Shown in pieces: positions 53,021 through 62,312 of a DNA stretch of 64,000 nt. Position numbers and translations under genes: made by a program. Below the pieces are notes generated by a model. It was not told the origin of the DNA, ran no database searches, and saw only the letters and a list, made by a program, of their open reading frames with translations. Positions within the stretch are counted from its first letter, which is position 1; each line of letters opens with the position of its first letter. Location of the stretch: assembly GCF_003633685.1 (NCBI RefSeq), contig NZ_RBKT01000001.1:1674001-1738000 (forward strand). Direction: 5' to 3'. The DNA comes from Micromonospora pisi. Its GTDB lineage: Bacteria; Actinomycetota; Actinomycetes; Mycobacteriales; Micromonosporaceae.

Positions 53021-54772
53021 GTGAGCACCTCGTTGCCCCCCACCGGGCGTCGACGACCCGGCGCCGGCCACCCACCATCCCGCAGGCGCCCACAACCGCC
53101 CACCGAGGGCTGGCGAGCCGCCCCGGCCACCACCCGGCGCGCCCGGCTGGCTGCGCTGGCCGTACTCGGCTGTCTCGCGCTCAGCTCCGGCGCCGGACTC
53201 GCCGCCGGGCTGGTCTCCTGCACCCCGGCCGCCCCGACCGACCCGGCCCGCGCGCTCACCGCCGCCGAGGCACACCGGCTGGCCAGCATGCGGATCGTCA
53301 ACTACCGGCACGGCCGGGCCGGGGTACGCGCCACCCTCGGCGGGCCGGGCACCCAGATCCAGCTCACCGGCACCGTCGACTGGCCCCGGGCACTGGCCTA
53401 CCTCCGGGTCGGCGGACCCGGAGCGGGCAGCCAGCGGGGGCTGCTCCAGGCCGTACCCGGACTGGTGGTGACCCGGCCCGACGTCGCGTCCGGCGCACCA
53501 GGAGAGCCAGCCGGCGAGCCACCGGCCAGCGGCGCGGACCAGGCCGGCGAACGGCCGGAGCCACCGCCCGAGGTGCCACCGACGGACGGCTGGCGGGCCC
53601 GCCGGCTGGTCACCAGCGGACCGGTACCGGCGGCCGTCGACTCGTTCCTCGCACTGCTCTTCGCCGTCGCCGCCGACCGGCCGGACCCGGCCGAACCGTT
53701 GCTCGCCGGTGACGGAGCCCGTTGGCTCGGGCGGGATCACGCCGGCGGGGTCGACGTCGACGTGCTGCTCGGTCCGGCCGTGCCGGTCGCGACCGGCCAC
53801 CACGAACCCGTGCCCGGGGCGACCGGCCACCACGAACCCGGGTCCGGGCCCGGCCCGTCCGACACGGCCGAACCGGCCCCGGCCGTGCCGGACGGACTGG
53901 CCGGCGGGGCCGTACGGTACTGGCTCGACGACGACGGACAACTGCACCGGTTCGAGGCGCTGCTCGCCGGCGACGTACCGGTGCAGGTCGACGTCGACCG
54001 GGCCGCACTGCCCGAGTTGAACGGCGTCGCGGCGCTCGGCGGCCCACCGGTCGAACCCCGGGCGGTCACCGCCGACGAGGCGGACCTGCTCGCCCGGGTC
54101 CGGTCGGCCAACCGGGCACCCGGCGGGGCGGAGATCGGTCTCGCGGTGCCGACCCAACCGGTGTCCGAACTGCCGGCCGCCAACCTGCGCGCCGCGGGCT
54201 GGGTCGACTGGTCGCGCGGCGTCGCCTACCTCGGGGTACACGAGCTGGACCGGCCGGGTGAACGGACCCTGCTGCGGGCCGACCGCACCGGCGTGGCGGT
54301 ACGCGACGTCCCGGCCGCACCGGCCCCGAGCCCCTCGGCGGGCACTCCCGGCACCGGTCCCCGCACCCGGCCGGCCGGTGCGGTACCGCCCCCGCTGCCA
54401 CCGCCCCGGGACCGGGAGTGGAGCTACCTCAGCTGGCAGCGGCGGGCCGACGCGCTCGGCGCTCCCGACCTGGATCTGCTGCTGAACGAGGCGCTGGCGA
54501 TCGGCGGCGCCGGTCTCGGATCGGCCGCACGGCTGCGCGAGTCGGCGAACTGGCTGCGCCAGGAGAGCCTCGACGGGCGCCCGGTGGCGGTCTTCGAGGT
54601 GCCCAAGGAGGCCGAGGTGTCGGTCGGGCGTGGGCAGGCCCGGATGCGTTACTGGGTGGACGGCGACGGGCTCCTGCGCCGGCTGGAGCTGCGTACGCGG
54701 ATCGGCGCCTTCGCCCAGCTCGACCTGGCGCCGGGCCGGGTGCCGGAACTGCCCGCCGTACCGGTCGACTGA
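53021..54772 (+). CDS. Hypothetical membrane-anchored protein with duplicated LppX-like domain
   Basis: A 583-residue protein. A basic proline-rich cytoplasmic segment of about 45 residues is followed by one hydrophobic helix (LAALAVLGCLALSSGAGLAA). The outside part is two copies of an about 240-residue unit. Copy 1 begins RALTAAEAHRLASMRIVNYR and has GTVDWPRALAYLRVGG and RYWLDDDGQLHRFEALLAGD. Copy 2 begins RAVTADEADLLARVRSANRA and has GWVDWSRGVAYLGVHE and RYWVDGDGLLRRLELRTRI. The pattern resembles LppX/LprAFG-type carriers of lipid or other hydrophobic cargo. An Asp/Pro-rich linker joins the copies. GTG 53021 is the first plausible start. It is divergent from uvrB. Confidence 0.7.
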   Translation: MSTSLPPTGRRRPGAGHPPSRRRPQPPTEGWRAAPATTRRARLAALAVLGCLALSSGAGLAAGLVSCTPAAPTDPARALTAAEAHRLASMRIVNYRHGRAGVRATLGGPGTQIQLTGTVDWPRALAYLRVGGPGAGSQRGLLQAVPGLVVTRPDVASGAPGEPAGEPPASGADQAGERPEPPPEVPPTDGWRARRLVTSGPVPAAVDSFLALLFAVAADRPDPAEPLLAGDGARWLGRDHAGGVDVDVLLGPAVPVATGHHEPVPGATGHHEPGSGPGPSDTAEPAPAVPDGLAGGAVRYWLDDDGQLHRFEALLAGDVPVQVDVDRAALPELNGVAALGGPPVEPRAVTADEADLLARVRSANRAPGGAEIGLAVPTQPVSELPAANLRAAGWVDWSRGVAYLGVHELDRPGERTLLRADRTGVAVRDVPAAPAPSPSAGTPGTGPRTRPAGAVPPPLPPPRDREWSYLSWQRRADALGAPDLDLLLNEALAIGGAGLGSAARLRESANWLRQESLDGRPVAVFEVPKEAEVSVGRGQARMRYWVDGDGLLRRLELRTRIGAFAQLDLAPGRVPELPAVPVD

Positions 54773-54832
54773 GCGCCCCCGGCCCCGACCCGGGCGAGGG
54801 CGCGTGCCGACCCGGGCGCGGGGCGGCAGCGG

Positions 54833-56008
54833 TCAGGGGCGCCAGTCGGTGGTGGCGGCCCAGCGTTCGGCCCGGAGGTGCTCGGCGTCGAACCAGGGAT
54901 CCTTGGCGGCGGCGTAACTGGTGGTGTCCGGTCCACCGGCGACCAGCCCACGCTTGAGCGCCAGATAGCCGGCGCGTTGTTCCTCGTCCGCGCGGAGGTG
55001 GTCGCGCATCAGCAACGCGTAACGCCAGCCGGGCGAACCGACCACCCGCAGGTGCAGGTTGACCGGCCGGGCCGGGTCCGCGCCACCGTGCAGGCGCTTC
55101 TCCCACCGGGCGCCGTCGGCCGGATACCGGGGCTCGTCCCACCAGTCCCCGGCCCGTCGGGGAAAGCCGGCGGCGGCGAGGGGAGCCGCGAGCATGTCGG
55201 CCTGCTCCAGCGAGTCGACGGTGAGCTGGAGGTCGATCAGGTCCTGGGCGGCCAGGCCCGGTATCGCGGTGGAACCGATGTGGTCGATCCGGAGGTCGGT
55301 CGGACGCAGCGCGTGCCGGATCCGGGCGGCGAGCCGGGCGTACTGGGCCTCCCAGTGCGGATCGGCTTCGGCGAGCGCCACCGGCCCGCCCTGGACCGGC
55401 ACGCCGTCGCGCAGGTTGCGCTCGTAGGGGACCAGCCGGTCCCGCCAGAGCGTCTCGACGGCCAGGTGCAGGTCGGCCAGGTCACCGTCGTTGGTCAGCA
55501 CCACATCGGCGGCGGCCCGCCGCTGCTCGTCCCCGGTCTGCGCCCGGATCCGCCGCTCGGCTTCCTCGGCGGTCATCCCCCGGCTTCGGATCAGCCGGTC
55601 GATCCGGGTGGCGCGGTCCGCGCTCACCACGACCACCAGGTGGTACGTCGGCGCGAGTCCCACCTCGACCAGGAGCGGTACGTCGTTGACGACGATCGCG
55701 TCGGCCGGCGCGGCGGCGGCGAGTGCCGCGGTGCGGGACCGGACCCGGGGGTGGGTGATCTGTTCCAGCCGCCGTCGAGCCGACTCGTCGGCGAAGACGA
55801 GCCCGCCCAGCGCCGGCCGGTCGAGTGCGCCGTCGGCGCCGAGCACCCCGTCGCCGAAGGTCGCGACGATCTCGGCCAGCCCGTCGGTCCCGGGTGCGAC
55901 CACCTCCCGGGCGATCCGGTCGGCGTCGATGATCACGGCACCGAGCTGGGCGAGCCGGCTCGCCACTGCGCTCTTGCCCGAGCCGATCCCGCCGGTGAGT
56001 CCGATCAT
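54833..56008 (-). CDS. coaE: Dephospho-CoA kinase fused to a GrpB (UPF0157) domain
   Basis: A protein of about 391 residues that performs the last step of coenzyme A synthesis. The P-loop is GLTGGIGSGKSAVASRLAQL at the start, with the LID region YHLVVVVSADRATRIDRLIR following. Residues 200-385 form a GrpB-like nucleotidyltransferase fold with WEAQYARLAARIRHAL, DHIGSTAIPGLAAQDLIDLQ and HLRVVGSPGWRYALLMRDHL. The fusion is common in actinobacteria. ATG 56008 sits next to the P-loop; ATG 56050 extends the frame by 14 residues and is an alternative. Confidence 0.93.
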   Translation of the reverse strand: MIGLTGGIGSGKSAVASRLAQLGAVIIDADRIAREVVAPGTDGLAEIVATFGDGVLGADGALDRPALGGLVFADESARRRLEQITHPRVRSRTAALAAAAPADAIVVNDVPLLVEVGLAPTYHLVVVVSADRATRIDRLIRSRGMTAEEAERRIRAQTGDEQRRAAADVVLTNDGDLADLHLAVETLWRDRLVPYERNLRDGVPVQGGPVALAEADPHWEAQYARLAARIRHALRPTDLRIDHIGSTAIPGLAAQDLIDLQLTVDSLEQADMLAAPLAAAGFPRRAGDWWDEPRYPADGARWEKRLHGGADPARPVNLHLRVVGSPGWRYALLMRDHLRADEEQRAGYLALKRGLVAGGPDTTSYAAAKDPWFDAEHLRAERWAATTDWRP

Positions 56009-56118
56009 CAGCACCGGCTCAGTCAACCCCGTCCGGTCGAGCTGGGGCAAGTTACCGCGATTTGATCTTCAGCCGTCCGGGCGCGTCGCTCGTGGCCCGG
56101 TGAGCGCGGTACGAACAA

Positions 56119-56158
56119 CGGTGGCCCCGTCCCCCCGTCAGGGAGGGCGGGGCCACCG
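56119..56158 (-). terminator. Hairpin terminator of rpsA
   Basis: CGGTGGCCCCG (56119-56129) and its exact complement CGGGGCCACCG (56148-56158) with a further CCC/GGG inner stem, 48 bases downstream of the rpsA stop on the minus strand and before coaE. Confidence 0.7.
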
Positions 56159-56205
56159 CGATCGCGCTAACCGCGGTTACCTACCCGCGGGTTGGTGCCT
56201 GGTGC

Positions 56206-57702
56206 TCACTTGCCGCCGGCGAGCTTCTCCCGCAGCGCGGCGAGCGCCTCGTCGGTGGCGAGGGTGCCTGCCGGCTCCTCCGCCTGACGGGCCGGCGCCG
56301 GGGTGGACGAGGAGGTCGCCCCGCCACCGGTGGTGCTGACCGGAGCCGGGTTGGCAGCGGCCTCGGCGTCGGCGGCGCGGGAGGTCTGCACCTGCTTGGT
56401 GTGGGCCTCCCAGCGGGTCCGAGCCTCGGCGTACTGCGTCTCCCAGGTCTCGCGCTGCTTGTCGAAGCCCTCGAGCCACTCCCCGGTCTCCGGGTCGAAG
56501 CCCTCCGGGTAGATGTAGTTGCCCTCGTTGTCGTACGTCGCGGCCATGCCGTAGAGGGTCGGGTCGAAGTGCTCCTCGCCCTCGACGAAGCCCTCGTTGG
56601 CCTGCTTGAGCGAGAGCGAGATCCGCCGCCGCTCGAGGTCGATGTCGATGACCTTGACCATGACGTCCGAGCCGACCTGGACGACCTGCTCCGGGATCTC
56701 CACGTGGCGCTCGGCCAGCTCGGAGATGTGCACGAGACCCTCGATGCCGTCGTCCACCCGGACGAACGCACCGAACGGCACCAGCTTGGTGACCTTACCC
56801 GGGACGATCTGCTGGATCGCGTGGGTACGGGCGAACTGACGCCACGGGTCCTCCTGGGTCGCCTTCAGCGACAGGGAGACCCGCTCGCGGTCGAGGTCGA
56901 CGTCCAGGACCTCGACCTCGACCTCCTGGCCGACCTCGACAACCTCGGAGGGGTGGTCGATGTGCTTCCAGGAGAGCTCGGAGACGTGAACCAGACCGTC
57001 GACGCCGCCGAGGTCGACGAACGCACCGAAGTTGACGATCGAGGAGACGACGCCCTTGCGGACCTGTCCCTTCTGCAACTTGTTGAGGAACTCGGTGCGA
57101 ACCTCGGACTGGGTCTGCTCGAGCCAGGCACGGCGGGACAGGACCACGTTGTTGCGGTTCTTGTCCAGCTCGATGATCTTGGCTTCGAGCTCCCGGCCCA
57201 CATACGGCTGCAGGTCCCGCACCCGACGCATCTCCACCAGCGACGCGGGCAGGAAGCCCCGCAGGCCGATGTCGAGGATGAGGCCACCCTTGACCACCTC
57301 GATGACGGAACCGCGCACGACGCCGTCCTCGTCCTTGATCTTCTCGATCGTGCCCCAGGCGCGCTCGTACTGCGCCCGCTTCTTCGAGAGGATCAGTCGC
57401 CCCTCCTTGTCCTCCTTCTGGAGAACCAGGGCTTCGATGTGGTCGCCTACGGAGACCACCTCAGCGGGGTCCACGTCGTGCTTGATCGACAACTCGCGCG
57501 AGGGGATGACGCCCTCGGTCTTGTAGCCGATGTCGAGCAGGACCTCGTCCCGATCGACCTTGACGACGGTGCCTTCGACAATGTCGCCGTCGTTGAAGTA
57601 CTTGATGGTCTCGTCGATCGCGGCGAGGAAAGCTTCCTCAGAGCCGAGATCGTCGTGGGTGACCCGGTTGGCGCTCGAGGGGGCCTCGATGCTGCTCGTC
57701 AT
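56206..57702 (-). CDS. rpsA: 30S ribosomal protein bS1
   Basis: A 498-residue RNA-binding ribosomal protein with four S1 domains: VEGTVVKVDRDEVLLDIGYK, RGSVIEVVKGGLILDIGLRG, RKGVVSSIVNFGAFVDLGGV and PGKVTKLVPFGAFVRVDDGI. The C-terminal 100 or so residues are Ala/Pro/Thr-rich, as in other actinobacterial S1 proteins, which carry fewer S1 domains than the six of E. coli. ATG 57702 matches family starts. The 332-base gap to 58034 holds its promoter region; I see an AT-richer stretch but no repeat or RNA gene. Confidence 0.96.
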   Translation of the reverse strand: MTSSIEAPSSANRVTHDDLGSEEAFLAAIDETIKYFNDGDIVEGTVVKVDRDEVLLDIGYKTEGVIPSRELSIKHDVDPAEVVSVGDHIEALVLQKEDKEGRLILSKKRAQYERAWGTIEKIKDEDGVVRGSVIEVVKGGLILDIGLRGFLPASLVEMRRVRDLQPYVGRELEAKIIELDKNRNNVVLSRRAWLEQTQSEVRTEFLNKLQKGQVRKGVVSSIVNFGAFVDLGGVDGLVHVSELSWKHIDHPSEVVEVGQEVEVEVLDVDLDRERVSLSLKATQEDPWRQFARTHAIQQIVPGKVTKLVPFGAFVRVDDGIEGLVHISELAERHVEIPEQVVQVGSDVMVKVIDIDLERRRISLSLKQANEGFVEGEEHFDPTLYGMAATYDNEGNYIYPEGFDPETGEWLEGFDKQRETWETQYAEARTRWEAHTKQVQTSRAADAEAAANPAPVSTTGGGATSSSTPAPARQAEEPAGTLATDEALAALREKLAGGK

Positions 57703-58034
57703 GTGGGCGGTTGCTCCGGTCGGATGGGTGTCACAGCAGGCGTTTGTGTCGCAGTGACCTGTTTGCGCCAGCGGATCCGTCGCCGTACACACCTAACGAT
57801 CATGCGTGAGACCGTGGGATATGCCCGTCGACCGCGGACCTGCTCCCTGCCGAGGCACACGATCCGCGAGCGCATCGAACAGCTTACCGTGCGCATTACC
57901 ACAGCATGCAAGCCCTCCTGCCACCTGTTGCGACACGCCGTCCAAGACGCGGGAACTCGCCCTGTCGACAGCGCGACACGCGGGCGACGAGGCCGCCCGC
58001 GACGTGCGCGTACCCGGGCTCTAGCGTGGCCGGG

Positions 58035-58856
58035 GTGACTGACGACGAGGCCGAGGGTGTGACCCGGCGCACGGTGGGCGACGCGGAGACCCGGCGAGCG
58101 AGCCGGCGGTGGTGGGACCGGGACGCCGACGACTACCAGGACGAGCACGGTGCGTTCCTCGGCGACGTCGACTTCGTCTGGTGTCCGGAACGGCTGCGCG
58201 AGGCCGACGCCCGGCTCCTCGGCGACCCGGCCGGTCAGCGGGTGCTGGAGCTGGGCTGCGGCGCCGCCTCGGCCGCCCGCTGGCTCGCCACCCAGCAGGC
58301 CCGGCCGGTCGCCCTGGACCTCTCCGCGGGCATGTTGCGGCACGCCGCGCGCGCCGCCGAGACCACCGGGGTACGCGTACCGCTGGTCCAGGCGGACGCC
58401 CTTGCCCTCCCCTTCGCCGACGGCGCCTTCGACATCGTCTGTACGGCCTTCGGCGCGGTGCCGTTCGTGGCCGACTCGGCGGCGGTGATGCGGGAGGTCT
58501 ACCGGGTGCTGCGGCCGGGCGGCCTCTGGGCGTTCTCGGTCACCCACCCGATGCGCTGGATCTTCCTTGACGACCCCGGCGAGGGTGGCCTGAAGGCGGT
58601 GCACTCGTACTTCGACCGGCGCCCGTACGTGGAGCAGGACGCGGACGGGGTGCCGACCTACGTCGAGCAGCACCGGACCCTCGGCGACCGGATCCGCGAG
58701 CTGGTCGGGGCCGGGTTCCGGCTACGCGATCTGGTGGAACCCGAGTGGCCGGAGGGGCACGAGCAACTCTGGGGCCAGTGGAGCCCGTTGCGGGGCCGGA
58801 TCTTCCCCGGTACCGCGATCTTCATCTCCGACAAACCGCTCGTCGAGGGCGAATAG
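58035..58856 (+). CDS. Class I SAM-dependent methyltransferase
   Basis: A 273-residue methyltransferase: SRRWWDRDADDYQDEHGAFL at the start, RVLELGCGAASAARWLATQQ as the SAM motif, LPLVQADALALPFADGAFDI-like sequence for motif II/III, and VYRVLRPGGLWAFSVTHPMR. TAGCGT seven bases before the GTG points to a leaderless mRNA and fixes this start rather than the longer frame. It probably methylates a small molecule; the substrate is not known. It is divergent from rpsA. Confidence 0.88.
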   Translation: MTDDEAEGVTRRTVGDAETRRASRRWWDRDADDYQDEHGAFLGDVDFVWCPERLREADARLLGDPAGQRVLELGCGAASAARWLATQQARPVALDLSAGMLRHAARAAETTGVRVPLVQADALALPFADGAFDIVCTAFGAVPFVADSAAVMREVYRVLRPGGLWAFSVTHPMRWIFLDDPGEGGLKAVHSYFDRRPYVEQDADGVPTYVEQHRTLGDRIRELVGAGFRLRDLVEPEWPEGHEQLWGQWSPLRGRIFPGTAIFISDKPLVEGE

Positions 58857-58941
58857 CCGACGCTCACCCGTGCGCGGACCGGGCCGGTGGGTGCCGCCGG
58901 CCGGCCCGGTTTTCCGATGGGGACGCGGGGTAGACGGGTTC

Positions 58942-59160
58942 ATGCACAAGGACGAGAAGCTGCACAAGGGCGACCGGGTGAGCTGGCGCAGTCACGGCGG
59001 AACCGCGTACGGCACCGTCCAGGAGGAGATAACGCGGCGGACGACCGCCGCCAGACGGACGGTCGACGCGTCCAAGGACGAACCGCAGTACCGGGTACGG
59101 ACGGACTCCGGCGCGGAGGCCGTACACAAGCCGGAGGCGTTACGTCGTGCCCCGCGGTGA
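58942..59160 (+). CDS. DUF2945 (HVA1/TUDOR-like) domain protein
   Basis: A 72-residue protein with LHKGDRVSWRSHGGTAYGTV, EEITRRTTAARRTVDASKDE and QYRVRTDSGAEAVHKPEAL, the small beta-barrel of the DUF2945/hypervirulence-associated TUDOR family. Function is unknown. The downstream DUF3140 gene overlaps its 3' end by 14 bases. Confidence 0.85.
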   Translation: MHKDEKLHKGDRVSWRSHGGTAYGTVQEEITRRTTAARRTVDASKDEPQYRVRTDSGAEAVHKPEALRRAPR

Positions 59161-59488
59161 CGACCGGGCCGACATCTACCGCGCCTTCACCGACGCGGTG
59201 AACATGAAGCCGGGCGAGCTGCGGAGCTGGCTGGAGACCGACGACTCCAAGACGGTCGGGCAGCACTCCGGCGGCGGTGAGTCGGTCGGACACGAGTCGG
59301 GACGGCGGATCATCGACCTGCTGCGCCGCAAACGGGCGGAGTTGACCGACCGGGACTACGCGCACATGCGCAAGGTCGTCGGTTACGTGCACCGGCACAT
59401 GGCGCAGCGCCCCCGGGGTGACGTCAGCCACACCCGGTGGCGCTACTCGCTGATGAACTGGGGGCACGATCCGGTCAAGGGATCGTGA
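59147..59488 (+). CDS. DUF3140 domain-containing protein
   Basis: A 113-residue basic helical protein: ADIYRAFTDAVNMKPGELRS, SWLETDDSKTVGQHSGGGES, SGRRIIDLLRRKRAELTDRD and MRKVVGYVHRHMAQRPRGDV. The motif set matches DUF3140 (DNA-binding-like in appearance because of its many basic residues). The GTG at 59147 overlaps the DUF2945 gene, so the two are cotranscribed and probably cotranslated. The pair DUF2945-DUF3140 is recurrent in bacteria. Function unknown. Confidence 0.85.
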   Translation: MPRGDDRADIYRAFTDAVNMKPGELRSWLETDDSKTVGQHSGGGESVGHESGRRIIDLLRRKRAELTDRDYAHMRKVVGYVHRHMAQRPRGDVSHTRWRYSLMNWGHDPVKGS

Positions 59489-59495
59489 CCGCCGA

Positions 59496-62183
59496 TCAGT
59501 GGTCGGCGGTGTTCCAGTCCTGACCCGCGCCCACCGAGACCTCCAGCGGTACGGAGAGCGGCTGGGCGTTGCCCATCTCCCGCCGGACCAGTTCCTCGAG
59601 CTGCTCCCGCTCACCGGGATGCACCTCGAAGACCAGCTCGTCGTGCACCTGGAGCAGCATCCGGGACCGCAACCCGGACGCCCGCAACGCCGCCTCCACG
59701 TGCAGCATCGCCACCTTGATCATGTCGGCGGCGGAGCCCTGGATCGGAGCGTTGAGGGCCATCCGCTCGGCCATCTCCCGCCGCTGCCGGTTGTCGCTGA
59801 CCAGATCGGGCAGGTAGCGGCGCCGGCCGAGCATGGTTTCGGTGTAGCCGTCCCGTACCGCCCGGCGCACCACCTCCTGGAGGTAGTCGCGCACACCGCC
59901 GAACCGGGTGAAGTACTCGTCCATCAGGCCACGGGCCTCGTCCGGGGCGATGTTGAGCTGCTGGGCCAGACCGAACGCGCTCAACCCGTACGCCAGGCCG
60001 TAGTTCATTGCCTTGATCTTGCGCCGCTGGTCGGCGGAGACCTCGGCGACCGGCACGTGGAAGACGAACGAGGCGGTGGTGGCGTGGAAGTCCTCGCCCG
60101 AGTTGAACGCCTCGATCAGCGCCTGGTCGTTGGAGAGGTGCGCCATGATCCGCATCTCGATCTGGCTGTAGTCGGCGGTGAGCAGGGTGTCGTAGCCGGT
60201 GCCCACCACGAAGGCGCGCCGGATCCGCCGCCCCTCCTCGGTCCGGATCGGAATGTTCTGCAGGTTCGGGTCGGTCGACGAGAGCCGCCCGGTCGCCGCC
60301 ACCGTCTGGTTGTACGTGGTGTGGATCCGGCCGTCGTCGGAGATCGACTTGAGTAGTCCGTCAACGGTCGACTTGAGCCGGGCCACGTCCCGGTGGCGCA
60401 GCAGGTGCGCCAGCACCGGGTGGGGGTTCTGCGCGTAGAGCCACTGCAACGCGTCCGCGTCGGTGGTGTACCCGGTCTTGATCTTCTTGGTCTTGGGCAG
60501 GCCCAGCTCGGTGAAGAGGATCTCCTGCAACTGCTTGGGCGAGCCGAGGTTGAACTCCCGACCCACCACCTCGTACGCCGCCTGCGCGGCCGCCTTCACC
60601 TCGCCCGCGAAGTGCGCCTCCAACTCGGAGAGGTAGTCGGTGTCGGCGGCGATGCCCACCCGCTCCATCTCGGCGAGCACCCGGACCAGCGGCAGTTCCA
60701 CGTCGGCCAGGAGCCGGGCGGAGAGTTCCCCGTCGCGGGCGAGTTCCGCGTCGATCGCGTCAGCCAGGTCGAGCGTGGCGCGGGCCCGCAGCATCAGGTT
60801 CTGCTCGACCTGACTGTCGTCGTCGCCCAGCCCCTCGAAGGTGAGCTGGCCGGTCTCCGGCTGGTCGACCCGCAGCTCCCGGTGCAGGTAGCGCAGGGCG
60901 AGGTCGCCCAGATCGTAGGAGCGCTGGTCCGGCCGGGCCAGGTACGCCGCCAGCGCGGTGTCCCGGCCGACTCCACGCAACTGCCAGCCGTGCGCGGCGA
61001 ACGCCAGCAGCGCCGGCTTGCTGTCGTGCAGCACCTTCGGCCGCGCCTCGTCGGCCAGCCACTCGCCCACCGCCGCCTCGTCCGCCGGGTCGAGGGTGGT
61101 GGGGTCGAACCAGCCGCCGGCGCCGTCGGCGGTCGCGACCGCGATCCCGGTCAGGGTGCCGGTGCCGCGCCCGAAGGTGCCGGCGACGGCGACCCCGGCC
61201 GGGGTGCCGGCCGGGGTGTGCTCGGCCAGCCAGGCCGCGACCGCGCCGGTGCCGAGCACCTCGGTCGCCATCTCGAAGCCCGCCTCCGCCTCCGGCTGCA
61301 CCGCCTCGAGGTACTGGTAGAGCCGGTCCCGCAGGACCCGGAACTGGAGCGTGTCGAAGACCTGGTGGACCGCCTCGCGGTCCCAGCCCGCCCAGCGCGC
61401 GTCGGCCGTGCCCAGCGACAGCTCCAGGTCGTCGACCAGCCGGTTGAGCTCGAAGTTGCGGATCACGTCGGCGAGCCGCTCCCGCAGGCTCTCCCCGGCC
61501 TTGCCCTTGATCTCGTCGGCGCGGGCGATCACACCTTCCACCCCGCCGAACTGGTTGATCCACTTGGCCGCGGTCTTCGGACCGACCCCCGGTACGCCGG
61601 GCAGGTTGTCACTGCTCTCCCCGACCAGCGCCGCCAGGTCGCGGTACTGCTCCGGACCGACGCCGTAGCGCTCGGTGACCGCCGCCGGGTCCATCCGGGC
61701 CAGGTCGGAGACGCCCTTGCGGGGGTAGAGGACGGTGACCGTGTCGCCGATCAACTGGAAGGCGTCCCGGTCGCCGGTGCAGATCAGCACGTCCATGCCG
61801 CTCTCCCGGCCCTGCCGGGCGAGGGTGGCGATCACGTCGTCGGCCTCGTAGCCCTCCTTCTCCACCACCGGCACCCGGAGCGCGGCAAGCACCTCCTTGA
61901 CCAGGCTCACCTGGCCGTGGAAGTCGGTCGGGGTCTCGGCCCGGCCGGCCTTGTACTCGGCGTAGCGCTCGGTGCGGAACGAGCGGCGGGAGATGTCGAA
62001 GGCGACGATCAGGTGGGTCGGCCGCTCGTCCCGGAGGACGTTGATCAACATCGAGGTGAAGCCGTACACCGCGTTTGTCGGCTGGCCGGTCGTGGTGGAG
62101 AAGTTCTCCACCGGCAGGGCGAAGAAGGCCCGGTAGGCCAGCGAATGGCCATCCAACAACAGGAGGCGGGGTGCGTCGGTCAC
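59496..62183 (-). CDS. polA: DNA polymerase I
   Basis: An 895-residue polymerase for gap filling in repair and Okazaki fragment processing. The 5'-nuclease domain is seen at LLLDGHSLAYRAFFALPVEN, polymerase motif A at LTADYSQIEMRIMAHLSNDQ, motif B at DQRRKIKAMNYGLAYGLSAF and motif C at LQVHDELVFEV. The middle 3'-5' exonuclease domain lacks the acidic residues of proofreading enzymes, as is usual in actinobacterial PolA. GTG 62183 was chosen because TAGAGT lies seven bases upstream. The frame continues upstream to 62243. Confidence 0.96.
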   Translation of the reverse strand: MTDAPRLLLLDGHSLAYRAFFALPVENFSTTTGQPTNAVYGFTSMLINVLRDERPTHLIVAFDISRRSFRTERYAEYKAGRAETPTDFHGQVSLVKEVLAALRVPVVEKEGYEADDVIATLARQGRESGMDVLICTGDRDAFQLIGDTVTVLYPRKGVSDLARMDPAAVTERYGVGPEQYRDLAALVGESSDNLPGVPGVGPKTAAKWINQFGGVEGVIARADEIKGKAGESLRERLADVIRNFELNRLVDDLELSLGTADARWAGWDREAVHQVFDTLQFRVLRDRLYQYLEAVQPEAEAGFEMATEVLGTGAVAAWLAEHTPAGTPAGVAVAGTFGRGTGTLTGIAVATADGAGGWFDPTTLDPADEAAVGEWLADEARPKVLHDSKPALLAFAAHGWQLRGVGRDTALAAYLARPDQRSYDLGDLALRYLHRELRVDQPETGQLTFEGLGDDDSQVEQNLMLRARATLDLADAIDAELARDGELSARLLADVELPLVRVLAEMERVGIAADTDYLSELEAHFAGEVKAAAQAAYEVVGREFNLGSPKQLQEILFTELGLPKTKKIKTGYTTDADALQWLYAQNPHPVLAHLLRHRDVARLKSTVDGLLKSISDDGRIHTTYNQTVAATGRLSSTDPNLQNIPIRTEEGRRIRRAFVVGTGYDTLLTADYSQIEMRIMAHLSNDQALIEAFNSGEDFHATTASFVFHVPVAEVSADQRRKIKAMNYGLAYGLSAFGLAQQLNIAPDEARGLMDEYFTRFGGVRDYLQEVVRRAVRDGYTETMLGRRRYLPDLVSDNRQRREMAERMALNAPIQGSAADMIKVAMLHVEAALRASGLRSRMLLQVHDELVFEVHPGEREQLEELVRREMGNAQPLSVPLEVSVGAGQDWNTADH

Positions 62184-62190
62184 CCTGCCG

Positions 62191-62213
62191 ACTCTAGTCG
62201 GGGCCACCGACAT
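62191..62213 (-). promoter_or_regulatory. Candidate PafBC/RecA-NDp-type promoter of polA
   Basis: On the minus strand ATGTCGGTG, eight bases (GCCCCGAC), then TAGAGT: 8 of 9 bases match TTGTCRGTG with exact spacing and a TANNNT -10. The -10 ends seven bases before the polA GTG, so a leaderless, damage-inducible mRNA is predicted. Confidence 0.7.
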
Positions 62214-62312
62214 CCCGGTCACGCCCCACGCGGCGGGGATCACCGGCCAACGGGACGAACAACACGAATTCGGGCCCGGCGCACGCGCCGGGCCCGAATT
62301 GGTGGGACGTGG

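Noticed and set aside
54773-54803. Hairpin GCGCCC/GGGCGC between the membrane protein and coaE
   Set aside because: Only 6 bp with a long GC-rich loop; such pairs are frequent by chance here.
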